A stretch of 11,572 bases of DNA from Paracoccaceae bacterium (GTDB lineage Bacteria; Pseudomonadota; Alphaproteobacteria; Rhodobacterales; Rhodobacteraceae): positions 1 through 11,572 of the forward strand of contig SLKB01000352.1 in the NCBI GenBank assembly GCA_007134805.1, written 5' to 3'. The first letter of the stretch is position 1; each line of letters begins with the position of its first letter. Shown here piece after piece: positions 1 through 4,729 of this stretch. Both the position numbers and the translations under genes were made by a program. A model generated the notes under the pieces. It made no database searches, had not been told where the DNA came from, and saw nothing but the letters and a program-made list of their open reading frames with translations.

Positions 1-821
1 CCCATGCCCGAGAGCGATTTCGCCAGCGGAATGAGATCAGGGGTCACGCCCATGCCCTCGAAGCTGAAGAAGGGGCCCGTGCGGCCGATGCCGGCCTGGA
101 TGTCATCCATGATGATGAGCGCGCCGTGCTCATGCGCGAGGCTCTGCAGGCCTTGCAGGAACTCGGCCGAGGCCGCGTTGAGCCCGCCCTCGCCCTGCAC
201 GGGCTCGATCAGGAAGGCCGCGGGCGCGTCGATCCCGCTCGACGGGTTCTCGAACATCGCGCGGATCATGGCGAGGCTGTCGAGCCCCGGCATCGCGCCC
301 TCATAGGGCATGCGCACCACGCCCGACAGCGCGGTTCCCGCACCCGCCCGCTTGCCGGCATTCCCGGTCGCGGCGAGCGCGCCCATGGTCATGCCGTGAA
401 AGCCGTTGGTGAAGGCGATGATCGTGTCGCGCCCGGTGGTCTTGCGGGCGAGTTTCATTGCCGCCTCGACCGCGTTGGTGCCCGTGGGGCCCGTGAACAT
501 GAACTTGTAGTCCATGTCGCGGGGCTTGAGGATCTTCTCCTCGAAGGCCGTGAGGAAGGCTTCCTTGGCATCGGTATGCATGTCGAGCCCGTGGGTCACG
601 CCATCGGCGCTGATATGCTCGATCAGCGCGGCCTTCATGTCGGGGTCGTTATGGCCATAGTTCAGCGAGGAACAGCCGGCGAGGAAATCCGTGTAGGCGC
701 GCCCGTCGCTGTCATGCAGCGTGGCGTTCTGCGCCTTGGTGAAGCTCACCGGGAAGGACCGGCAATAGCTTCGCGCCTCGGATTCGCGGCGGGTGTAGAT
801 GTTCGAGATCGTGCTGGTCAT
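1..821 (-). CDS. ectB: EctB, diaminobutyrate–2-oxoglutarate transaminase (partial, C-terminus cut by window edge)
   Basis: EctB is a PLP-dependent class III aminotransferase. It moves an amino group from glutamate to L-aspartate 4-semialdehyde, giving L-2,4-diaminobutyrate, the first committed step of ectoine synthesis in the cytoplasm. The first 273 residues are visible. They include GPTGTNAVEAA at 111-121 (phosphate-binding region), NGFHGMTMG at 139-147, the DDIQAGIGRTG motif at 239-249, whose first Asp should contact the PLP ring nitrogen, and LAKSLSG around Lys268, the expected Schiff-base lysine. Family members are about 425-430 residues, so roughly 155 are outside the window. The ATG at 821 is preceded by an AAAAAAGG Shine-Dalgarno stretch about 7 bases away. 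The gene lies 60 bases after ectA on the same strand, so the two are probably co-transcribed, with ectC expected next. The closest alternative, a generic class III aminotransferase, is unlikely given the adjacent ectA. Confidence 0.97.
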   Translation of the reverse strand, partial: MTSTISNIYTRRESEARSYCRSFPVSFTKAQNATLHDSDGRAYTDFLAGCSSLNYGHNDPDMKAALIEHISADGVTHGLDMHTDAKEAFLTAFEEKILKPRDMDYKFMFTGPTGTNAVEAAMKLARKTTGRDTIIAFTNGFHGMTMGALAATGNAGKRAGAGTALSGVVRMPYEGAMPGLDSLAMIRAMFENPSSGIDAPAAFLIEPVQGEGGLNAASAEFLQGLQSLAHEHGALIIMDDIQAGIGRTGPFFSFEGMGVTPDLIPLAKSLSGM

Positions 822-869
822 GAGAAAACCTTTTTTGCTGGTGTGAGGGGCAAGCGCGGGGCTGTCGCG

Positions 870-893
870 TCAGGCGACGGCTCAGGCGACGGC
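870..893. repeat. 12-bp perfect tandem duplication at the ectA stop codon
   Basis: TCAGGCGACGGC occurs twice in direct succession (870-881 and 882-893, plus strand). On the coding strand each copy reads Ala-Val-Ala-stop, so the final codons and TGA of ectA have been duplicated. The protein ends at the first stop; the second copy lies in the ectA–ectB gap. This looks like a replication-slippage event. Confidence 0.9.
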
Positions 894-1430
894 GCGCAGG
901 CGCTTGCGGGGCAGCGAGATGGTGACAAGATGTTCGGTCGCGTGCTTGCCGCCCAGATGGGCGTCACGCTCGTAATGCGGCGCGTCCTCCAGGCTGCCAC
1001 CCATGTCGCGGGCGAAGCTGCGGAAGAGCCCCCAGGAGGCCTCGTTTCCGCGCGTGATGGTCGTTTCCATCGTGGTGACGCGCGCACAGGCCGGGCGGTT
1101 CAGAAGCGCCTTGAGCATGCGCTTGCCAAGGCCGAGGCCGCGCGCATCGCCATGCACGGCGACCTGCCAGACGAACAGCGTGTCCGGCGTCTCGGGCGGG
1201 ATATGGCCCGAGATCCAGCCAAGCACGCGTCCGTCACGCTCGGCGAGCACGCAGGTCTCGGCGAAATGGTCGCATTGCACGACATTCATGTACATCGAGT
1301 TCTGATCAAGTGGCGGGCAGGCGCCCACGAGATGCCAGATATCCGCCCCGTCTTCCTTGGAGGGCTTGCGCAGATGCAACAGGCCAGAGGTGCTCTGGCT
1401 TGTGTGAACTGTCAGGAAATCTTTTGGCAT
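882..1430 (-). CDS. ectA: EctA, L-2,4-diaminobutyrate N-acetyltransferase
   Basis: EctA is a GNAT-fold enzyme that acetylates L-2,4-diaminobutyrate with acetyl-CoA to give N-gamma-acetyl-diaminobutyrate, the substrate of ectoine synthase (EctC). The 182 residues show the family pattern throughout: LRKPSKEDG at 20-28, PPLDQNSMY at 39-47 (substrate region), FVWQVAVHGDARGLGLGKRML at 86-106 in which RGLGLGK (97-103) is the acetyl-CoA pyrophosphate loop, the ERDAHLGGKHATEH block at 154-167, and a short basic tail. Length is normal for the family. It is the first gene of the ectoine operon and faces an AT-rich region holding a candidate promoter about 34 bases before the ATG. The Shine-Dalgarno is weak (a GAAGAGCGGA stretch). 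The last codons and stop lie in a 12-bp perfect tandem duplication, so a second in-frame TGA follows 12 bases later. I am very sure of the family. Confidence 0.97.
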   Translation of the reverse strand: MPKDFLTVHTSQSTSGLLHLRKPSKEDGADIWHLVGACPPLDQNSMYMNVVQCDHFAETCVLAERDGRVLGWISGHIPPETPDTLFVWQVAVHGDARGLGLGKRMLKALLNRPACARVTTMETTITRGNEASWGLFRSFARDMGGSLEDAPHYERDAHLGGKHATEHLVTISLPRKRLRAVA

Positions 1431-1461
1431 GTGTGTCCGCTCTTCGTTGTTTCGTTCAAGT

Positions 1462-1489
1462 TATGCTATATAAGAAGGCGGTATGCTAT
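1462..1489. repeat. Paired TATGCTAT direct repeats overlapping the ectA promoter (operator candidate)
   Basis: Two identical octamers TATGCTAT lie at 1462-1469 and 1482-1489, with starts 20 bp apart, close to two helical turns. One overlaps the candidate -10 and the other overlaps the end of the -35. TTCAAG also occurs twice, at 1455-1460 and 1490-1495, bracketing the pair. Placement over the promoter fits a repressor or activator site, possibly for the adjacent MarR protein. MarR sites are more often inverted repeats, so the assignment is tentative. Confidence 0.45.
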
Positions 1490-1494
1490 TTCAA
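1465..1494 (-). promoter_or_regulatory. ectA: Candidate sigma-70-type promoter of ectAB
   Basis: Read on the minus strand, TTGAAA (1494-1489; 5 of 6 to the -35 consensus), an 18-base spacer and TATAGC (1470-1465; 4 of 6 to the -10 consensus) lie about 34 bases before the ectA ATG. That predicts a leader of roughly 28 bases. An 18-base spacer and imperfect -10 would suit a regulated promoter. This is a pattern match only; no start site is known. Confidence 0.45.
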
Positions 1495-1701
1495 GCTAAA
1501 GAATTATGACAGGTTTCTTGACAATATAATACAAGCAAAACAATGCAATATGCGGAAAATCCGGGTTTTTTGCGGGGTCTGGATAGAAATTATGCTTCGT
1601 CTGACCTATATTTTGAAGGACAAAACATCTATCGTGCCAACCCGTGGCCGGTCTTGCCTTCGGACAGGGCGCGCGGCACAAGTGAAATGACGTGACCTGA
1701 C

Positions 1702-2196
1702 ATGCTGGACGACCGCGTGATTGACCGATCCGATGAAACCCTGATTGCGCTGCGCCGCATCGTGCATGCGCTCGAAGCCAATGCACGCGCGATGGCGCGC
1801 GCCTCGAATCTCACGCAGGCGCAGCTTCTGGTGCTGCATACGCTGTCGCGCAATGGCCATGAGATGCCGCGCGACATCGCCCGCGCGCTCGGGGTCGGGC
1901 AGGCCACCATCTCGACGCAGATCGACAAGCTCGAGGCGCGTGGCCTCGTGCGGCGCGAACGCCGCCAGCAGGACCGCCGCGCGATCTGGGTGTTCCTGAC
2001 CGAGAAGGGCCGCGCGATCCTCGATCAGACGCCGGACCCGCTGCATGAGCGCTTCAGCGCGCGGTTCGCTACGCTCGCACCATGGGAGCAGACGCTTCTG
2101 CTGAGCGTGACGCAGCGCTTGGGCAGCCTGTTCGATGCCGAAGCGACAATGCCCTTTCCGCAAGGCGACGACATCGGCGCCACGCAGGATCTGTAA
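1702..2196 (+). CDS. MarR-family winged-helix regulator, probable ectoine-operon regulator (EctR/CosR-like)
   Basis: This 164-residue cytoplasmic DNA-binding protein has the MarR architecture: N-terminal dimerisation helices (about 10-50), a helix-turn-helix at 56-85 (PRDIARALGVGQATISTQID followed by KLEARGLVRR), a wing with the family's DRR motif at 91-93 (QQDRRAIWVFLTEKGR), and C-terminal helices to about 145. The last 20 residues (from EATMPFPQ) are a polar tail I cannot assign. It is transcribed away from ectA across a shared AT-rich region. MarR-type regulators next to ect genes (EctR in methylotrophs, CosR in vibrios) repress ectoine genes at low salinity, so the same job is inferred here. 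The ATG at 1702 has no clear Shine-Dalgarno; an in-frame GTG at 1717 is the alternative. The family is certain and the target is inferred from position. Confidence 0.92.
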   Translation: MLDDRVIDRSDETLIALRRIVHALEANARAMARASNLTQAQLLVLHTLSRNGHEMPRDIARALGVGQATISTQIDKLEARGLVRRERRQQDRRAIWVFLTEKGRAILDQTPDPLHERFSARFATLAPWEQTLLLSVTQRLGSLFDAEATMPFPQGDDIGATQDL

Positions 2197-2220
2197 CTCG
2201 GCCGCCCGCACGCCGCACCC

Positions 2221-2241
2221 GCCCGGCGGGCATCGCCGGGC
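2221..2241. terminator. Hairpin in the convergent gap after the marR-type gene
   Basis: GCCCGGC (2221-2227) and GCCGGGC (2235-2241) form a perfect 7-bp stem around a 7-base loop, 25 bases after the MarR-type stop. No T-run follows, so this is not a textbook intrinsic terminator. Its position between converging genes makes a termination or RNA-end role likely. Confidence 0.5.
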
Positions 2242-2242
2242 A

Positions 2243-2286
2243 GCGCCCGCGAGATGTGCCCCTTGGGGGCACGGCGCAGCGGGCGC
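2243..2286. terminator. Nested stem-loop between convergent genes (bidirectional terminator candidate)
   Basis: An outer 8-bp stem pairs GCGCCCGC (2243-2250) with GCGGGCGC (2279-2286). Inside it GTGCCCC (2256-2262) pairs with GGGGCAC (2266-2272) around a TTG loop. The structure begins 17 bases past the lolD stop on the minus strand and follows the first hairpin on the plus strand, so it can serve both transcripts. There is no U-tract on either side; a C-rich run (2287-2297) follows on the plus strand. Confidence 0.55.
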
Positions 2287-2303
2287 TCCTCCCCCCCGCG
2301 CCG

Positions 2304-2984
2304 TCAGGCGCTGATCCGACCATCCTGCAGATGCACCACGCGGTCCATCCGGCGCGCAAGGTCGAGATTATGCGTGGCGATCAGCGCCGAAAGCCCTGTG
2401 TCGCGCACCAGCGCCATCAGCGTCGCAAAGACCTGATCCGAGGTCGCGGGGTCCAGGTTGCCCGTGGGCTCATCGGCCAGCAGAAGGCTCGGGGCATTGG
2501 CCAGCGCCCGGCAGAAGGCCACGCGCTGCTGCTCGCCCCCCGACAGGGCGGCGGGGCGGTGATCGGCGCGCGCGGCGATGCCCACGCGCGCCAGCAGATC
2601 CTCCGCATGCGCCTGCGCGCGCGCTTTGGGCACTGCATTGGCAAGCTGCGGCAGCACGATGTTTTCCAGCGCCGAGAATTCGGGCAGCAGATGATGGAAC
2701 TGATAGATGAAGCCCACCTGCCGGCGCCGCGCCGCTGTGCGCGCGCGGTCGCCAAGCCGCGTCATGTCGGCGCCGTCGATGCTCACGCGGCCGCTATCGG
2801 GCGTGTCGAGCAGCCCCGCGATATGCAGGAGCGTCGATTTCCCCGCCCCCGACGGCGCGACCAGCGCCACCACCTCGCCGCGATCGAGCGTGACCGACGC
2901 GCCGCGCAGCACCTGCACCTCATTGGGCCGGCCGGCATTGTAGGTCTTCGAGATATCGCTGAGGACCAGCGCCTGGTCATTCAT
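2304..2984 (-). CDS. lolD: LolD, ATPase of the lipoprotein-releasing ABC transporter
   Basis: LolD is the ATP-binding subunit that powers extraction of outer-membrane lipoproteins from the inner membrane. The 226-residue protein is a complete single ABC domain: Walker A APSGAGKS at 43-50 (Ala replaces the usual first Gly), Q-loop Gln95 followed by [13 protein letters not shown], typical of LolD/MacB-type ATPases, signature LSGGEQQR at 147-154, Walker B LLLADEP at 167-173, D-loop NLD at 176-178, and switch His205 in ATHN. Its ATG overlaps the lolC stop by 8 bases, which points to translational coupling, and a GAGG Shine-Dalgarno lies about 9 bases upstream inside lolC. Without the partner gene it could be called only a LolD/MacB/FtsE-class ATPase; the adjacent LolC-type permease decides it. 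Confidence 0.95.
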   Translation of the reverse strand: MNDQALVLSDISKTYNAGRPNEVQVLRGASVTLDRGEVVALVAPSGAGKSTLLHIAGLLDTPDSGRVSIDGADMTRLGDRARTAARRRQVGFIYQFHHLLPEFSALENIVLPQLANAVPKARAQAHAEDLLARVGIAARADHRPAALSGGEQQRVAFCRALANAPSLLLADEPTGNLDPATSDQVFATLMALVRDTGLSALIATHNLDLARRMDRVVHLQDGRISA

Positions 2985-4263
2985 AGCGCAACGCCTCGAC
3001 CGGGTTCATCCGCGCGGCCCGGCGCGCGGGAAAGATCGTCACGATGAAGGACAGGCCCAGCGACAGCCCGACCGCCTTGAGCACATCTTCGAGCCGCAAC
3101 TGCGCCGGCAGATCGTAGATCCCGCGGATCGAGGGGTCCCAGACCCCGCCGCCCGCGAGGTAGTTCACCGCGCTGAAGATCTGGTCGATATAGATCGCGA
3201 AGAGGCAGCCCAGGATCACCCCCGCGATCGTGCCCAGCACCCCCACCGAGGCCCCGCAGATGAAGAAGACCCGCAGCACCGAGCCTTCGGACAGCCCCAT
3301 CGTGCGCAGGATGCCGATATCGCGGCCCTTGTTCTTGACCAGCATGATCAGCCCCGAGATAATGTTCATCGCCGCGATCAGCACCAGGATCGACAGGATC
3401 ACGAACATCACATTGTCCTCCACATCGAGCGCGCGCAGGAACGACCCCGCGCTGTCGCGCCAGGTCCAGAGCATCGCGTGCTCGCCGCCTGCGCGCAGAA
3501 GGGCCGCGCGCATCGCGTCGATCTGGTCGGGGTTGGCGACCATCACCTCCAGCTCATCGGCGACCCCGTCGCGGTTGAAGAAGATCTGCGCCTCGGCGAA
3601 GGGCATGTATAATCGTGTCCGGTCAATATCATAGCGCCCGGCCGAGAAGATATAGACCACCTCATAGGCCGAGATGCGCGGCGAGGTCCCGAAGGCCGTG
3701 CGCGCCCCGTCGGGCGAGATCACGCGGATCGAATCGCCAAGGCTCAGGTTCAACTCGCGCGCGACCCCGGACCCGATCGCCACGCCCTCGTCGAAGCGAT
3801 CGATATCGCCGATCGCATCCGCGCTGTCGGCCACGCGCGGGATGGTCATCAGGTCATCGCGGGCGATCCCGAACACTTCGATCCCGGTGTTGCGCCCATG
3901 CGCCGAGCCCATGACCTGGCCCTTGATCAGGGGTGCCACGCGGGTCACGCCGGGCACCGCGGCCACCCGCTCGGCCATCGCGGCATACTCCTCGATCACG
4001 CGGCTCGTGCGCCCGGCATCATCGACATGGAGCGCGGCATAGACCGTGACATGCGCATTCGCGCCCAGGATCGTGTCGACGAATTCGGCGCGAAACCCCG
4101 AGCGCACGGCGAGCGTGGCAATCAGCGCGAAGACCGCGAGCATGATGCCCAGAAACGAGATCACGGTCATCGCGCTGACCCCCCCTTCGGCGCGGCGCGC
4201 GCGCAGATAGCGCCAGGCGATCATCCACTCGAACGGGGCGAAAGGGGGGGTGTGGCCAGTCAT
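2977..4263 (-). CDS. lolC: LolC/LolE-type permease of the lipoprotein-releasing transporter
   Basis: This inner-membrane permease forms the Lol complex with LolD and passes lipoproteins to the periplasmic carrier LolA. From the chosen start it has 428 residues: a cytoplasmic N-terminus ([14 protein letters not shown]), TM1 at about 31-53, a large periplasmic domain at about 55-280 (MacB-type), TM2 at 284-308, TM3 at 331-358 and TM4 at 393-411. Between TM2 and TM3 is the cytoplasmic [12 protein letters not shown] segment expected to contact the ATPase, and the end is the family's [17 protein letters not shown]. The ATG at 4263 is favoured by an AGGA Shine-Dalgarno 6 bases upstream. An ATG at 4296 and a TTG at 4323 in frame would add 11 and 20 residues unlike the family N-terminus. 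Only one such permease is here. Alphaproteobacteria often have a single LolC/E-type protein that would act as a homodimer, so calling it LolC rather than LolE is a convention. Confidence 0.93.
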   Translation of the reverse strand: MTGHTPPFAPFEWMIAWRYLRARRAEGGVSAMTVISFLGIMLAVFALIATLAVRSGFRAEFVDTILGANAHVTVYAALHVDDAGRTSRVIEEYAAMAERVAAVPGVTRVAPLIKGQVMGSAHGRNTGIEVFGIARDDLMTIPRVADSADAIGDIDRFDEGVAIGSGVARELNLSLGDSIRVISPDGARTAFGTSPRISAYEVVYIFSAGRYDIDRTRLYMPFAEAQIFFNRDGVADELEVMVANPDQIDAMRAALLRAGGEHAMLWTWRDSAGSFLRALDVEDNVMFVILSILVLIAAMNIISGLIMLVKNKGRDIGILRTMGLSEGSVLRVFFICGASVGVLGTIAGVILGCLFAIYIDQIFSAVNYLAGGGVWDPSIRGIYDLPAQLRLEDVLKAVGLSLGLSFIVTIFPARRAARMNPVEALRYE

Positions 4264-4269
4264 CTTGTG

Positions 4270-4273
4270 TCCT
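4270..4273 (-). promoter_or_regulatory. lolC: Shine-Dalgarno of lolC
   Basis: AGGA on the minus strand (4273-4270) lies 6 bases before the ATG at 4263. It supports that start over the upstream ATG at 4296 and TTG at 4323. Confidence 0.6.
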
Positions 4274-4375
4274 GCGCTGTTCGCGCGCAACCTCATCGCA
4301 AAGCCCCTGGAGGTCAAGCGCAAAGCGGGCCGCTTTCACGCCCGGGTGAGGGCGCGCCCGCAGGCCACCGGGGCA

Positions 4376-4393
4376 GCCCCTGCGCGCAGGGGC
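4376..4393. repeat. 18-bp perfect palindrome
   Basis: GCCCCTGCGCGCAGGGGC reads the same on both strands with no spacer. It is followed 15 bases later by the stem GGTGCC-GGCA-GGCACC (4409-4424). Neither has a T-run, and no gene ends just upstream on either strand. They may be protein-binding sites or transcript structures in one of the two divergent leaders. Confidence 0.6.
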
Positions 4394-4557
4394 CAAGCGC
4401 GCGCGACGGGTGCCGGCAGGCACCTTGAGCGTGCGCTTTCCTCCCCGCCGCCGCCGCCAACTTTCCTCCCCGGCCCCGCCCCGCCGCTGGTCTGCGCATG
4501 GCGCGGAAAGAGGCGGGCAGGCGGCTGCAGGCGGCTCGCCGTGCCGCCCCCGCCCCG

Positions 4558-4622
4558 AAGCGCTTGCAAAGGGGCGCGCGCTGGCTTTATCTGGCGCCTG
4601 CATGTTAGGGCTAACGCATAAT
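4558..4622 (+). promoter_or_regulatory. Candidate promoter and LacI-type operators of the alpha-glucosidase–glg operon
   Basis: AAGCGCTT (4558-4565) is a perfect palindrome with the central CG typical of LacI-family operators; its right arm continues CGCTTGCA. The inverted repeat GTTAG-GG-CTAAC (4604-4615), preceded by AT to give ATGTTA-GGGC-TAAC, resembles GntR-like LacI-family sites. TTGCAA (4564-4569) could be a -35 with a poor -10 at TTATCT (4587-4592). CATAAT (4617-4622; 5 of 6 to the -10 consensus) is another -10 but lacks a good -35. LacI-type repressors commonly control alpha-glucosidase genes. No regulator gene is visible here, so this rests on pattern alone. Confidence 0.35.
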
Positions 4623-4706
4623 GATGCTTAGGGTTGGATGCTTAGGGTTGGGTGCCCAGAGTTCGGTGCCCAGAGTTCGATGCCCAGAGTTGGACCCGCA
4701 GGGTTG
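4623..4706. repeat. Six tandem imperfect 14-bp repeats in the leader of the glycogen operon
   Basis: Six consecutive 14-base units run without gaps: GATGCTTAGGGTTG (4623, 4637), GGTGCCCAGAGTTC (4651, 4665), GATGCCCAGAGTTG (4679) and a diverged GACCCGCAGGGTTG (4693). The consensus is approximately GRTGCYYAGRGTTS. Identical neighbours (two of the first type, two of the second) suggest duplication by slippage. The array ends 23 bases before the alpha-glucosidase ATG and just before its Shine-Dalgarno, so it lies in the promoter-proximal or untranslated leader. The period of 14 is not a multiple of 3, which argues against coding. Confidence 0.9.
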
Positions 4707-4711
4707 CAGGC

Positions 4712-4720
4712 AGGAAGGGA
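4712..4720 (+). promoter_or_regulatory. Shine-Dalgarno of the alpha-glucosidase gene
   Basis: AGGAAGGGA lies 9 bases before the ATG at 4730 and supports that start over an in-frame GTG at 4652 that would read through the repeats. Confidence 0.65.
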
Positions 4721-4729
4721 CAGGCCAGG

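Larger units (their letters stand above)
1431..1701. promoter_or_regulatory. AT-rich divergent control region between ectA and the marR-type gene
   Basis: This 271-base gap separates ectA (minus) from the MarR-type gene (plus). Positions 1451-1560 contain 35 G/C in 110 bases (32%), a sharp drop from the surrounding DNA. It should hold the promoters of both operons and the regulator's binding sites. Visible elements are two TATGCTAT direct repeats, a candidate ectA promoter (both listed separately), CTTG and CAAG half-sites at 1517-1520 and 1532-1535 flanking TATAAT, and two CAATAT copies at 1522-1527 and 1546-1551. For the plus-strand gene the best promoter guess is TAGAAA (1584-1589), a 17-base spacer and TATATT (1607-1612), which is weak. 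GTGCC (1634-1638) and GGCAC (1675-1679) could pair in its leader. No gene is seen here. Confidence 0.75.
4264..4729. other. 466-base divergent intergenic region between lolC and the glycogen operon
   Basis: No convincing gene is seen. The lolC-proximal part holds AAAGCGG-G-CCGCTTT (4322-4336), an 18-bp perfect palindrome GCCCCTGCGCGCAGGGGC (4376-4393) and the inverted repeat GGTGCC-GGCA-GGCACC (4409-4424). A polypyrimidine stretch at about 4436-4490 contains CTTTCCTCCCCG twice (4436-4447 and 4461-4472) and a GCC run. The operon-proximal part holds operator-like palindromes and six tandem 14-bp repeats (listed separately). A minus-strand TTGACC (4317-4312) could be a -35 for lolC, but no good -10 follows. 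Short open frames here in both directions have no recognisable similarity and look like GC-rich noise. Confidence 0.7.

Noticed and set aside
126..1499. Long plus-strand open frame (457 codons) opposite ectB and ectA
   Set aside because: It is antisense to two well-identified genes and its composition (Arg/Gly/Ala/His-rich) is what the opposite strand of GC-rich coding DNA gives. No domain is recognisable.
1518..1530. Perfect TTGACA and TATAAT hexamers on the plus strand
   Set aside because: They are nearly adjacent (1518-1523 and 1525-1530), so they cannot form one promoter, and neither has a good partner at 16-18 bases on this strand.
4264..4323. Longer lolC starting at the TTG at 4323
   Set aside because: The ATG at 4263 has a proper Shine-Dalgarno and gives the family N-terminus; the extra residues do not resemble LolC/E.
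4250..4631. Small open frames in the lolC–glucosidase gap
   Set aside because: Several overlapping frames on both strands with Pro/Arg/Ala-rich translations, no clear Shine-Dalgarno and no similarity I recognise.
4605..4647. TTAGGG hexamers resembling telomere repeats
   Set aside because: Only three copies, two of them part of a 14-bp unit; this is a bacterial chromosome and the match is coincidental.
4631..4652. G-quadruplex from GGG runs in the repeats
   Set aside because: One of the four runs is only GG and the loops are uneven; too weak to call.
4623..4706. CRISPR-like array
   Set aside because: Units are 14 bp, contiguous and without spacers, and no cas genes are near.
4652..4729. Upstream GTG start extending the alpha-glucosidase by 26 residues
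   Set aside because: The extension translates the 14-bp repeats, has no family similarity, and a good Shine-Dalgarno sits before the ATG at 4730.
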